A model generated the notes under the pieces. That model had not been told where the DNA came from and ran no database searches. It worked only from the letters and a program-made list of their open reading frames with translations. This document shows, piece by piece, positions 9,641 to 20,224 of a stretch of 64,000 bases of DNA. Source of the stretch: Plantago major. Lineage: Eukaryota; Streptophyta; Magnoliopsida; Lamiales; Plantaginaceae. Positions within the stretch are counted from its first letter, which is position 1, and every line of letters starts with the position of its first letter. A program made the translations under genes and the position numbers. Location of the stretch: NCBI GenBank assembly GCA_026545765.1, contig CM048842.1, positions 45,765,431-45,829,430 on the forward strand, given 5' to 3'.

Positions 9641-11109
9641 AATTAGCATTCTCAGCTATTGCTCTCCTAGTCCTAACACCTTGATTGATTGGTCCAATCA
9701 CATTTCTTGCAGGATGATTCTTGATCCATCTCATCATGGGTTTAGGGCTAGTAGGGTCAGCATCTATGTGATCTGAATGTGAATCACTATGATTATGACT
9801 TGATACTTCTTCAGTATCTGAGACATTTTGCACCTCAGAGGGGCGGTGAATGTCTGACACTTGCTCAATGTGAGAGCTTTCTGGGACATGCCTGTTAGAG
9901 AGGTCATTTCCAGAGTTAGCTTTCTGATGAACATCTTCTGTTTCCATTTCTGGAATTCTCATAGGAAATTCTTCATCATGTCTGAGAATCATCTGGTTGT
10001 TACTAGGCATTTCATGCTTTTCTTCGTCAGAGTCATCCTCCCTTTCCATAATGATGTTTTTCCTTTCTGAGGGTTCTTCTTCAGAATCCCTCATCATTAG
10101 TTCCTTGAACTTTTCTGAGAGTTCATCAGCAAGAGGTGTTTTCTTGCTTCCTTCATAGAATACAACATGAACTGATTTTTCAATCTTCTTTGTTCTTTTG
10201 TTGTAAACTCTGTATGCTTTGCTATTCATAGAATAACCAAGAAACACAACTTCATCTGCCTTTGGTTGAAATGTCCTTAGATACTCTTTTCCATTGTTAA
10301 GAACAAAACATCTACAACCAAATACTTTCAGATGTTTGATATTAGGGGATCTTCCAACCAAGAGTTCATATGGAGTCTTGTCATGGTGTTTGTTTATCAA
10401 ACATCTGTTCTGAGTATAGCATGTTGTGTTTACAGCTTCAACCCAATAAACTTCACTTATTTCAGTGTCAGCTAGCATTGTCCTTGCTGCTTCTTTAAGG
10501 GTTCTATTTTTCCTTTCTACAACACCATTTTGTTGTGGTGTTCTTACAGAGGAAAGTTGGTGTTGTATACCTTTGCTGGTACAAAACTCCTTTATGTACT
10601 GGTTGACAAACTCAGTACCATGGTCTGTTCTGATTGCAGATACTTTGTCATTTTTCATGACTACAAGCTTATTCAACAAGTTTGGTATCTCCATCCTAGC
10701 ATCAGATTTGTGCTTCAGAAAGACAACCCAAGTGAATCTTGAGAAGTCATCTACAACAACCAGACCATACTTCTTTCCTGCATAACTAGTTACAGATGAT
10801 TCAAAAAGATCCATATGTAGTAGTTGTAGTGGTCTAACACTAGAGTGTCTAGTTCAAAAAGATTTTGGATTGTTTCCCCATCTGACAGGCAGAACATATA
10901 CCATCCTTTCTGAAAGATGTTTTGGGAAGGCCAACCACTAACTCTTTCTTGGCAAGTTTGTTCAGAGTTTTGAAATTCAAATGTCTCATTCTTTTGTGCC
11001 ATAACCAGTGCTCTTCTGTGTGACCTGATTGACTCACCATGAGACATTCTTCAGTTGTGGCAGATGTCCAATCGGCAACATAAAGACTACCTTTCCGCCG
11101 AGCAACCAA
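9641..11109 (-). pseudogene. Sirevirus E integrase with acidic linker
   Basis: The upstream part carries the GAG-pre-integrase zinc region (LWHKRMRHLNFKTLNKLAKK and a C-x2-C at CSACQMGKQ). The catalytic core follows: [17 protein letters not shown] with the first Asp, [12 protein letters not shown] with the second, and [19 protein letters not shown] with the Glu, the D-D-E set of retroelement integrases. [15 protein letters not shown] segment and a long acidic, Ser/His-rich linker (about 9,700-10,150) lead into reverse transcriptase. It inserts element DNA into the genome. Broken. Confidence 0.85.
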
Positions 11110-11340
11110 GACTGTCTACTTTGACTCATTGTCAATAAGTTTGCAATATGATTCTTTGAATTTTACAGTGAGTCCCTTGTCTGCAAACTGGCTCATGCTA
11201 AATAGATTATATTTCAAACCCTTAACATGTAATACGTCAGTGATTGTTAATCATCCCAATTTGACGTTGCCATATCCCAGAGAGGGATTTAATTCTCCTC
11301 CAACAAATATGATGTCTGGTCCATTGTTGCAAGTTTTGTA

Positions 11341-11430
11341 GTTAACCAGATTTGCTTTATCTCCTGTCATGTGCTTTCCGCATCCACTATCAAATAGCCA
11401 TTGAGCCTTAGTCCAAGAGGCGTTATGCAC
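11341..11430 (-). pseudogene. Sirevirus E protease active-site region
   Basis: Minus-strand translation gives AQWLFDSGCGKHMTG-like sequence at about 11,360-11,412. The D-S-G triad followed by C-x-x-H-M-T is the Ty1/copia aspartic protease signature. It sits between gag and the pre-integrase domain as expected. Confidence 0.75.
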
Positions 11431-11447
11431 AAAACAGGAAACAGGAG

Positions 11448-12973
11448 TTAGGTTCTTGCTTCAGAGATAGAACCACTTAGACTAAACATTCTTCCAGTAG
11501 GAATCGAAATTTTAGTGAATTTCTTGGGAGTTTGTTTTTGTCTAACTTGATCAGAAGGATATGCAATGAAATAAGTGAATTTGATCTCAATTTTACTTTT
11601 TGGGGTGTTTCTAGGTGTTCCCTTTAGTGCTTTCTGGACCCTAGGTTTCTGGGATTGCCTTTCAGCAAGCTTAGCTTTTCTGCCCAGGTTCCTTCTAGCT
11701 CTGGCATTCAGTTTTTCAGTGGCTTGAGATTTCTTCCACTTCTGTCTATTGCTACGTGCAATATCATCCTTGCGCCATTGTTCTTGTCCTTCCTTATATT
11801 GTTGCAGAAGGACCTTTCCAATAGCATGATAGCCAATGCCATTTCGAACACCTTTGGCTTTTTGAATGCGTTCTTTAGAAGCCTTACTAGTTTCTGCAAC
11901 ATTTTTATTTTCATAAAATGGTACAGTAGAGAATTTGCCTATTCTAGCAATTCTTCCCTTTCTAGTAAAGTAGCAATGTGGATGGTTGCATGTCTGAGGG
12001 TTGTATTTCTTTTCAGAAACCTTATCCACATGTTTCTTGTGAACTTGTTGTTCTTTCAAAGGCTGGGTTGCTACTCCTTTTCCTTTGTCAACTACCTTAG
12101 CTTTCTGACCAATGTTGTAGGTGGTTGAAGAACCATTCTGTTGACTTTTTAAAAAGGTCAACCTTTCATTACTCTTTTTCAGAGGAGATGAATTACTTGA
12201 TTGTTCATCAAGTCCAAGTTCACCTTTCTCAGAGGGGTCTCTCAGATAGGATTGAACCTCAGTGAGAGTGTCACTAGCCTTTGCATAAGATTGGAAGGAT
12301 AGCTCTTTCTTTCTGAGTTGTTCATTCTCAGACAGCAGCTTCATCATTTTCTTATCAAGTTTATCCAAGGCTAGTTTATGAGAATTTTCATTCTCAGATA
12401 TCTGAGCTTTCAGAAAGGCTATTTCAGCGTTCTTGTCTTCAGATACTCTGGTTAGCTCAGAAACTTCTTTTTCAAGAGTTTCTTTGCTTTCCTCTAGAAT
12501 TCTGGTTTTGGATTGTGCTTCCAAAAATTCTTTCTCATAATGATCCAATTCACTTTTGACCAATTCCAGATCCTCAATTCCATCATCACTCTCATAGTAC
12601 AGAAATTGTAATTTGTTAGTTACCTCATCAACCATAAGACACATTTCAATGTTGGAGATGTCTGGACCAGCAATCTCAGCAACTCCACACATTTCATTCT
12701 TCTTAAGGCCGAAGTCGATTATATCGTGGGTGATTCCACACAATTCTGGTGATAGTAGGTTTGAGTCATCTGAATCTCCATCTTCAGAATCTATCTCAAT
12801 GTCTAGAGCATCAAGTTGAATTTGAATCTTCTTCCTTTCTTCAGTCAGTAAGGCCCTTTGATTTCTTTTGAAATTTCTTCTGTCCTTCTTGTCACTTGTC
12901 TTGAGCTTGTTTAAAGCAGGACAATCTCTCTTGAAGTGACCAGGCTTTTGACAATAGAAACAGATATCATTTC
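11448..12973 (-). pseudogene. Sirevirus E gag, C-terminal half with coiled coil
   Basis: The segment near 12,900-12,970 reads as a C-x2-C...H...C zinc knuckle (QKPGHFKRDCPAL), which binds element RNA. An acidic region (DALDIEIDSEDG) and a long coiled coil follow (about 12,300-12,560, ELVKSELDHYEKEFLEAQ and later heptads). The C-terminal third is Lys/Arg/Gln-rich and basic. Long coiled-coil gags are typical of Sireviruses. The N-terminal half is absent because element A begins at 12,974. Broken. Confidence 0.8.
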
Positions 12974-14406
12974 TGTTGGTCCAGATAACAGCAAAGTAAA
13001 AGACTAGAGGGGGGGTGAATAGTATTTTAAAACTTTTGTCGATAAATACAATTTCTTAGAAACCTGGGGGTTTCTGATACTTTGATTCAGAGCGCAGAAG
13101 ACTTTAAGATAGATAAGTGTAGAAACAATAAGTATGTGTGTGTGTGTGTGCTTTGCTGAAAAGTAAATACAGAAAGGTAAATGACACAGCAAGTATAGTG
13201 GTATCTGGAGGTGGCGTAATCCTCCAACTAATCCACTTCGGTCTTTCTGAGACCTAGAATTCACTAGAACAGATAATTGAGTTCTCCTTACAAAAATCCT
13301 ATTCTAAGATTCTTAAAAAAATGGTTCCCAACCAAATGTTCCCACTGAGTTATTCCCCAGCTCCTAGAGCTAAGTACTTCATCTACTCAGATAACCTTGG
13401 AGTTATTCCCTGATTTCCTAAATCAAGTACTTCCTCTACTCCACGCCATGTTGGTGTTTGGTTATATGGTTTTTGTCAGAGAGGCGTCTCGTATAACTTT
13501 TCAGTTATGTTTTCAGAGAGCCTGATAGAACAAGACTACTTAATACACTTGTTCAGTGGATGGTAGTCTGCTCTTTACTGACCCAAGTAATTGATGTCCG
13601 TTCTGGAGAATGAGCTTCAGAAAGGGTATCTGATAGTTCAACTCTTTCACGAATAACAATCTCTTGTTAAGGTTCAGGACAACTTAGAACTACTAGTGAT
13701 TCTTTTAAGCAATCAGAAGGCTTTCAGAAAAGGTAGTAGAGTGCTTGAGAGAATACTTTGCTTGATGGTAAGTTTGCAAGATAGCGCGTTCTAAGGTGTA
13801 TTTCTCAGCATCTAAGTGTGTGATATATATAGATAAATTTGAGAGGCATTTGAATTATATCCGTTGTGCTCTCTATTAAATTATATCCGTTTATATCTTG
13901 AACTATGTACTCAGAAGTCACTATCTCATTTTTCAGAGAGGACTTGCTTTCTGTGGCAATTCTGCCAATGCATTTAATGCATAGTACTGTTCATTGTCCT
14001 TTAGTCTCAACAGATACATGAGCCTTTCTGATGGCTTGCATGCTCCTTACTCATGATGTCATATGTCCATAACCTAATTTCAAATGTAAGTAAATACACT
14101 TAATTGAGGATTAAGGACATAGTCTTTCTAAGTTAGACTAAACCTTGATGTCTTCATACATCTTGTGCAATCTTCAGTATTCTAATCTTCAGATAAGCTC
14201 CATTGCTAGGATTGATCTTCATGGTCTTCTTGAAATAAAAATTACACTCAGAGACCTATAATCCTAATACAAGATTTACTAGACTAATCATAATCAGTGA
14301 TTTCCTCTTTTACAATGTTCAACTGAACCAAGAGTACTTAATCACCTTTCTGGCTAAGATAAGAACATGTGATGAATGATCAAAATACTAACAGATATTC
14401 CTAACA
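12974..14406 (-). repeat. 3' LTR of Sirevirus A
   Basis: 1,433 bp, bounded by TGTTGG and CCTAACA on the plus strand (TG...CA on the minus strand) and followed by the polypurine tract. A TATA-type box lies at 13,823-13,834 on the minus strand, with the palindrome GCATTTAATGC at 13,970-13,980 about 140 bp upstream. A G-run (13,002-13,012), a GT microsatellite (about 13,135-13,151) and two structured repeat units (13,345-13,442) occupy the transcribed part. Confidence 0.85.
13345..13442. repeat. Structured tandem repeat in LTR (2 units)
   Basis: Two units of about 50 bp, each with two nested stems. Unit 1 pairs CTGAGT with ACTCAG (outer) and AGCTC with GAGCT (inner). Unit 2 pairs GGAGT with ACTCC and TGATTT with AAATCA. 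The shared linkers TATTCCC and AGTACTTC are constant while the stem bases change in pairs. Confidence 0.75.
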
Positions 14407-14837
14407 AATTTCCCCCTTTTGATCAGTCATCCATGACTATCTTTTAAGTCCTATTACAACTTTGTAATCCTGGAAGAGAAAACAATCCGCCACGTAATCA
14501 TTTCAAATGATATTCAATTTTAGTTGAATTAAGTGCAGAAAGTAAACATCAACCAAATCACAAGAAGTGATCTTTGCTGATAAGTTGTCATCTATTAGAA
14601 TGTTTCTGAGAGTATGATCTTCAGAAAGGTACAGTTAAGAAAACGAGATGCAACTTTTACAGATAGAGTAAAATTATAAACAATCAGCAAGATTACAAAA
14701 AGTAACAAAACATACTAAGTAAATTAGAATAAGGAGGATCCAAGCTCCAAGAAAATATTCTAAAGTTACTAGTCTTCAAGTCTTCAGAAATGTAACTTGG
14801 GTTTAGATACCTCAAGTTCTTCAGCATCCTTTCTGGA
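14407..14837 (-). other. Polypurine tract and 3' noncoding region of A
   Basis: On the minus strand AAAAGGGGGAAATT lies directly before the LTR terminus and would prime plus-strand DNA synthesis. The rest, to the end of the accessory gene, is noncoding and holds several TTTCTG/CAGAAA motifs. The accessory reading frame may extend somewhat into 14,693-14,837. Confidence 0.8.
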
Positions 14838-16736
14838 TCAGCTTGCATGTGCATCCACTTTTCTGCATTCTTGGACATAGTCATAAAGAGTGCTTCTGAC
14901 AGAGAGTTCTGTCTTTCTGGATAAATCACATATTTCTTGGTAACTCTTGCCAAGCTTATGATTTTTCCGCAGAAAGTGTTTGACCCAGAAGTATTTTCCC
15001 CAGACCCTGGCATGGTCTACTTGCAGCTGAGATAGGTTGAAATATTTGTATATTTCTTCCAGATAGTGTATATCATCTAGGTATTCATCCAATGTCATAT
15101 AGAATGACTCATAGGTTGAAACTCCTAGTTTGTTCTTCTTGCTGTAGCTACCATCCAGTTTTCGTACCTTGTGTACATCATCGGGCTTTGGGTAAGGACA
15201 GGCAAAGGAGAGATCCATCTTTCTGGCATCGTTTCTCTTCTCTACTTCAAAGTTTAGCCAGGCATGAAGGTGCTCAGTTTTTAGCAGTTCTTGCTTACCT
15301 TCTCTCCATTTCAGTATTTGGTTAAGGATGGGAGTTGGAAACTTATCATTAACAAGTAAATGTTGTAGTTCTAGAATCCAATACCCTCTCTTGTTCAGAA
15401 TGCACCTATATGAAGACTCTTCATTACTCGTCTTCACATATTCAATGTGGGCATCAGTTGGCCTTTCTTGAACAATTTCTCTGTTTGTTCTTCCAAACTG
15501 GGAATCCCTTCTTGCTTTTCTGTTGGGTGGCCTTCTGTCAGGAGATCCTCTAACCCTTTCTTCCTGTCTTGGGATTGTGCTGGTGGAAGTTCCTTGTAAT
15601 GACTTGCTATTTCCAGAAGGAGTTCTGGCTGCCAAAGGCATTGCTGCCAGAGGGGGTTGTGAGGTGCTTGCTTGCCTTCTACTCTTGTGTAGTGGATGTT
15701 CATCTGTATCAGATTCATCCTCATCATCATCATTAAAGTTCAACAATGGAAGTTTGCAGCTTTCTTGACCTCTTACTTCTCCTTCTTCTTGGTCTTCTCC
15801 TTTTTCAGGATTATTCTGGTTGTTCCCTTCTGAGATCCTAAAGGACTTGGTTCCCCTAGTGACCATACTTCTCAGCCTTCTAGTTGGTTGTTCTGGAACA
15901 ACTTCTTCAGCAGGGGCGTCTCCAGTGTCCTTGATGACTAGTTGACTTGAGGAGGGAGGCATAGATTGTTTTCTCTTTCTTTCTCTGCCTTTCTGAGGCA
16001 TCTCTTCTTCTTCCCCCTTAGTCATGAATGACTGACTCATAATAGCATAAGCTTCAAAGAGTGAGTCAAAGTTTTTCTGGAGATTGTTGTGTACCCTGAC
16101 CAGTTCGTGGTTCTGCTTAACCAGTTCCTGCTCCTTTCTGTTGAACTCTTCAAGTGGCCTAAGAATGGCGTTGGCTTGTAGAACAGCATGGCTGGCTTCA
16201 TTTAATGTTGCATTGGCATTATTACAATCCTCATCCCTGACCAACCCTAGGTCTTTCTGAGAGAGAGCTATGCTGGTCGCTCTGTTGAGTAACACAGCAT
16301 CCAATGGCTTCATCTCTTTTGGGACGAAGTTTAGCACTTCAGTGTCTTGAGCAACGAGTGTCTTTCTGAGTTCCAAAAAGATACTATTTCTGGCACGGTG
16401 CTCTTCATTTCTTGAACTACTTGGTGCAGAGAATATATGAGGTGCAAGTAGGGCTCTCTTGTGATGAGTGACAAGTCTCTCATCTTCTGCATCAGTAATC
16501 AAGTTTTGATTGTTTTCAGCATTACTCTCATTATCCTTTTCTTGAATTGTTTGCAGATTAACAACCATTTTCTGCTTTCTATCAAGTATGCTGGCCTTCT
16601 GAGAAGATGTGGAAGGTCTTTCTGATGCAGTCTTAGCATCATCTTCTTCATCATCATTGTCATCCATGGCATCTATTTCAGCAGCTGTGACAACAATGGC
16701 ATCTTCCAGAATTCTTTGCTCATCGAGGAGTGCCAA
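14838..16736 (-). CDS. Sirevirus A accessory protein, C-terminal part
   Basis: 632 open codons. From the N-terminal side: an acidic stretch (MDDNDDEEDD), a coiled-coil region (about residues 185-245, REEFNRKEQELVKQNHELVRVHNNLQ-type heptads), then basic and low-complexity Ser/Pro/Glu-rich segments (about 250-420). Last comes a compact conserved domain (about 430-620) with LQHLLVNDKFPTPILNQIL, AWLNFEVEKRNDARKMDL, CPYPKPDDVHKV, YESFYMTLDEYLDDI and HARVWGKYFWVKHF. This last domain recurs in elements B and C at roughly half identity, which suggests constraint. I recognise no family for it. No signal peptide or clear membrane segment is seen, so an envelope role is not supported. Confidence 0.65.
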   Translation of the reverse strand: MALLDEQRILEDAIVVTAAEIDAMDDNDDEEDDAKTASERPSTSSQKASILDRKQKMVVNLQTIQEKDNESNAENNQNLITDAEDERLVTHHKRALLAPHIFSAPSSSRNEEHRARNSIFLELRKTLVAQDTEVLNFVPKEMKPLDAVLLNRATSIALSQKDLGLVRDEDCNNANATLNEASHAVLQANAILRPLEEFNRKEQELVKQNHELVRVHNNLQKNFDSLFEAYAIMSQSFMTKGEEEEMPQKGRERKRKQSMPPSSSQLVIKDTGDAPAEEVVPEQPTRRLRSMVTRGTKSFRISEGNNQNNPEKGEDQEEGEVRGQESCKLPLLNFNDDDEDESDTDEHPLHKSRRQASTSQPPLAAMPLAARTPSGNSKSLQGTSTSTIPRQEERVRGSPDRRPPNRKARRDSQFGRTNREIVQERPTDAHIEYVKTSNEESSYRCILNKRGYWILELQHLLVNDKFPTPILNQILKWREGKQELLKTEHLHAWLNFEVEKRNDARKMDLSFACPYPKPDDVHKVRKLDGSYSKKNKLGVSTYESFYMTLDEYLDDIHYLEEIYKYFNLSQLQVDHARVWGKYFWVKHFLRKNHKLGKSYQEICDLSRKTELSVRSTLYDYVQECRKVDAHAS

Positions 16737-17527
16737 TCCTTGGTATTAGCTTCTTGGAGCTTTTGGATTTTGGCTTCCTTTTCATCAACAAGAGCTTGGC
16801 ACTCTAAGTTGATTCTCTTTTCTTCTTCCAATACCTTTCTGAGTTGTTCAATCCTGAACTCAGCGGCAGATATCTCTTTAAGTATATCGTTCTGTTCTGC
16901 CTGTTGGGTATTCTGGTGAGACTTTGAGGGTGGTGATGATGGGGCTTTCTGAGCATTGGAAGGAGTAGCCTTTTCTCCACTTCCTTTGCTAGATTTCTGA
17001 ATCCCGCCTTGTCCAGGTTGGGGATCATCATTCTGATCATCATCATCATCATCCTTCTTGTTTTCTTAACTTGGATGTTCAGAAGGGGGTTCTTGATAAT
17101 CATTTTCGTCCGTCTCCTCTTCATCTTCTGAAATCAAGTTGATCACATTTGGGAATGTAATCATTCTCCCATTCACTTCTTCTTGCTCAGCTGGGTAGCG
17201 GTGAGCTTCTTTGGAAGAAGCGGGATGGGTTACCATCCGCTCTTGGTTTTGAGCATCCGATTTTGAAATCTGCTAGAAGTTTTTGCTACTTCATGAATGA
17301 AGTCATGCATCGAGTGGCAAAAGAATAAGACTCTGTTGAGCGATTGCATGGATGTAGTCTTCCATATTTAGGGCTATTGCTCTCTTTTCTGGGACGTCGA
17401 TTACTCGTGCTATTTCAGAAAGGTCAGCCTTTATGAGTTTCTGCCATTGTCTGAAGCACTTTAGATGTTTCTTGAGAGTGTGCTTCTGGAAAGCCTTGAG
17501 TAAATCAACTGGCACAAAACTTTGAGC
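16737..17527 (-). other. Accessory gene of A, central segment
   Basis: Between the exon-like ladder and the C-terminal part, minus-strand reading is protein-like. A conserved block sits at about 17,310-17,527 (AQSFVPVDLLKAFQKHTLKKHLKCFRQW-type sequence followed by IARVIDVPEKRAIALNMEDYIHA), and then an acidic and Ser/Pro-rich region at about 16,800-17,150. The block is shared with element C near 60,700-60,920. Its role is unknown. Confidence 0.5.
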
Positions 17528-18401
17528 CTGAAAGAAAGGGATCAAGTTAGTTTTGTTCAAACCTCTTGAATTGGTATCTGTGTGCAAAAGTAAGCTTTCT
17601 GAGCATACCTGTGTAGAAACACCAGGCTCATTTGCTTGGACTTTCGCTTGCTTTGGCACAGAGGCCTCAGATACCTTGTTGTGAGGAGAAGTCTGATCCT
17701 CAACAACCTTTCTTTCTGCTTAAACCTGAGAAACAAAATCAAGTATGTTTAGAAACTGTTATCAGAAAAGATAAATAGAGAGATGCTTTCTTAGACTTCA
17801 CTTACTTCCAAGTGAGGAAGCTCAGTTGTATCTTTCTCAGAAACCTTGGAGGTTTCTGGCACCTTTTCAGTAGATTTTGCTTGTTCAGCAGTTTCAGTTT
17901 CTATTGGAGGAGTTATCAAGAATTTTTCTCCTTCCAATTGTTCTTCTGACTGAGCCTGTAAGAACAAACATAAGAGATTTAGTAGTGGGATTTCCAGATC
18001 ATTCTTTGAAGAAGATTATTACTGAGTACTTACCTTCTCATCAGAAGGCTCAGTGAATGCTTCTTCAGAAAGCTTTTCAGCTTCTGGATTTTCTTGGGGT
18101 GTTGGTTCCACCACCACTACTTCCTCAGTTAGAGCCTAAATTGAGACAAAAAGAAATTTAGAACACAAGATATTAATTTTTTTAAGCAAGCTACTTCTTA
18201 TTCAGAGATAACTTAGCTACCTGTAGAACAGGCTCTTCTTGTTGTTCTGAGGTTGGAGGAACCTCTTCTTCATTCAGAGGGGTGGACAAATTAACTTCCC
18301 CCTGAAAATGTGTCTCTAAAATGGCCTATAATAAATAAAGCTTATGAGTAACAAGTTAACACTTAAATGTTTACAAGTTAGATATAAACTACTTTTGCTA
18401 C
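17528..18401 (-). other. Ladder of short exon-like blocks and introns (A)
   Basis: On the minus strand five intron-like segments with GT...AG ends alternate with short open blocks. The segments are 18,326-18,401, 18,136-18,220, 17,956-18,033, 17,726-17,805 and 17,528-17,608 (76-85 bp, T-rich before the AG). Block lengths are 105, 102, 150 and 117 bp, all multiples of three. Most blocks start with AG|GC(T/C) and end at CAG or AAG|GTA. They encode Glu/Pro/Ser-rich sequence. The same ladder is found in element C (60,921-61,813) and, more worn, in B. Splicing is inferred from sequence only. Confidence 0.7.
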
Positions 18402-18506
18402 CTGAAAGGAGTCAGGCTGATCATTTATCTTTTGGACTTGTGGTGATTCCAAAGTCTCTCTGTGCTCATTATTGTTCTCCTCTATAATATCATTCTGAGT
18501 CTCCAT

Positions 18507-19997
18507 CTAAGTTTGGTCCCTTTCTGAGAGTTGAGCTCTCTCAGAAGGTTGAGGAACCTGTTCAAGAATAGGGTTTTCTTCAGCAATATTGAGTGCTGGT
18601 ATTGTGAATGTGGAAGCAATGTCAGTATCTTCCATCATTCCATCTTCCTCACCCAGGCCTTCTTCATCCTGCTGGGCAGAGGGGCTCTTTTCTTTCTGAA
18701 GAGCTAAGTTTGATGCTCCTCCATGGGTCTCAAGCTTATATCTTTTTAGCATTGTTGCGATTACTTCATCATCCTCAGAATCACTGTTCTGTGTTGGCGC
18801 TGACCCATCTATGATATTTCTATCATCTCTGGAGATTTCTGGAGCAGTCTGTCTTGGGGCTTTCTGGAACTGCCTTTCTGGGCGAACAACATCTTCTGAG
18901 ACCTTGTCTCCAGAAGGTTGTGCCTCTTGTATGTTTAGGGGCTTGGAGGCTCTTTTGCCTTGAGTCCTCTTTCTCTTAGCAGCTGGAGGTTTAGCTTGAG
19001 CTTGCTCAGAAACTTCCTCACCTTGCTGTGTAGACTCTTCAGCCTTTCTGAGTACTTGCTCAGCAGCAATTTTCTCCTTTTCTTCAAAGGCGTGTCTGAA
19101 AAGGGAGTTGGTGACTGGGATTTCTTGTTTCTCTCTAAGAGTAATCCCCATGGTTTCCAGAATGTGACATATCTTGAGACCAAAGTGCATATTGGCTTTT
19201 GGTTCAGCAAGGCCATTGATGATTTTGGGCTCAAATTCCTCAATATGTCCAAGGAATTTGTTGAAGGCGTACTTCCCCCAATTGAAGTGGGTTTCCTGCC
19301 CTTCATTCTTCTTGTTCAGAAGATGCATCATCATCCATCTCTCCATACTTATCTGGTCTACTCCACCTTTGTTGCCATCAAAGCAATGGACCAGGATGAG
19401 AGCCAAAGTGCTCCAGTGTTTCTGAAGATGACTTGTTCTGATAGCTTTCAGAATAAAGTCTCCTGGGCAACCTTTTGCATTTTCCAACTGGATTGCCTCA
19501 AATAGTTCTTTGACGCCTTGAATCATTGAGGCGTCCTTGATGTTGATATCCTCAATTGTTCCTCGATTTTTCAATCGGAATATTTTGCAGAAATCCTTGC
19601 AGTCTAGAAAAATTTCTTGTCCTTGGACTTCAGTCTGCATGTATTTTTCTTCTTCATTATTCACAACTTTTGTGAAGATTTTGGAGTTGTTGTAGAACTC
19701 CAGTACATCCAGTGTGAATAGGCCACTGGGTGCAGTAGATAAAAGCCTGTAGATATTGGAATTCTTCAACATCCCCAATATCATTTTCCTTTCTGGTCGG
19801 GAAGGTATAACTGCTGGTACATATTTCTTCACTAAGAATGCTCCCCAATTCATTTTATGACTAGGGTTCCAGTCCGAAGGGGTGAATTCTCCCATAAGGC
19901 GTTTGTTCAACACCTTAAGTTCTTTTCCTCCTTGCTTTTCAGCAGGAGTAGATGATCTGGCCTTAGGGTTCTTGGTGGTCATCTTCTTGGGTGCCAT
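18507..19997 (-). CDS. Sirevirus A accessory protein, N-terminal part
   Basis: I place the start at 19,997 (MAPKKMTTKN), since all four copies align there; an upstream in-frame Met at 20,048 is not shared. About residues 25-320 form a conserved domain: LKVLNKRLMGEFTPSDW, a hydrophobic NWGAFLVKKYVPAVI stretch, SGLFTLDVLEFYNNSKIF, VQGQEIFLDCKDFCKIFRL, and SMERWMMMHLLNKK with NWGKYAFNKFLGHI. A basic, Lys/Arg-rich region (AAKRKRTQGKRASKP, a possible nuclear signal) and an acidic Ser/Glu-rich tail follow. The E-F-Y-x-N...V-x-G-x-x-I pattern recalls a plant transposon-associated domain. It lies between pol and the polypurine tract, so it is part of the element. The biochemical function is unknown. 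Confidence 0.75.
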   Translation of the reverse strand: MAPKKMTTKNPKARSSTPAEKQGGKELKVLNKRLMGEFTPSDWNPSHKMNWGAFLVKKYVPAVIPSRPERKMILGMLKNSNIYRLLSTAPSGLFTLDVLEFYNNSKIFTKVVNNEEEKYMQTEVQGQEIFLDCKDFCKIFRLKNRGTIEDINIKDASMIQGVKELFEAIQLENAKGCPGDFILKAIRTSHLQKHWSTLALILVHCFDGNKGGVDQISMERWMMMHLLNKKNEGQETHFNWGKYAFNKFLGHIEEFEPKIINGLAEPKANMHFGLKICHILETMGITLREKQEIPVTNSLFRHAFEEKEKIAAEQVLRKAEESTQQGEEVSEQAQAKPPAAKRKRTQGKRASKPLNIQEAQPSGDKVSEDVVRPERQFQKAPRQTAPEISRDDRNIIDGSAPTQNSDSEDDEVIATMLKRYKLETHGGASNLALQKEKSPSAQQDEEGLGEEDGMMEDTDIASTFTIPALNIAEENPILEQVPQPSERAQLSERDQT

Positions 19998-20183
19998 CTC
20001 TTTATATAGAGTTTTGAATGAGTGGTTTTGCAGAAGGATTTTGCACAAGTAATTGAGATTAGTCTATCTTTTCAGAAGACTAAGCACAAAAAGTTGAGTG
20101 TGCAGAAATCTTGAGAGATTTTGCTATTTTGATGCAAGTTTGAGATTTCAGAATTGTTAAGAGTGTTTGTCTTGTATCCAATT

Positions 20184-20224
<41 letters not shown>

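Larger units (their letters stand above)
6678..12973 (-). mobile_element. Sirevirus E (Ty1/copia), subfamily I, partial
   Basis: A partial minus-strand Ty1/copia element. From high to low coordinate it holds gag, protease, integrase, reverse transcriptase, RNase H, a promoter-like spacer and the start of the accessory ORF. Its gag is cut at 12,973 by the 3' LTR of element A, and its accessory ORF is cut at about 6,678 by caulimovirid sequence. No LTR of E is in the window. Gag with a coiled coil, the large pol and an extra 3' ORF point to the Sirevirus (SIRE/Maximus) lineage. It is broken by several interruptions. Confidence 0.85.

Noticed and set aside
10465-10785. Plus-strand frames over the Sirevirus integrase (also 8,162-8,428, 40,554-40,820, 48,674-48,931)
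   Set aside because: They recur antisense to conserved pol codons in every copy and show no protein features of their own.
14838-16736. Viral envelope protein in the accessory ORF
   Set aside because: Sireviruses are often said to have env-like ORFs, but I see no signal peptide, membrane segment or cysteine pattern to support that here.
18507-19997. Host gene with introns
   Set aside because: The same gene recurs in four Sirevirus copies, always between pol and the polypurine tract, so it belongs to the element.
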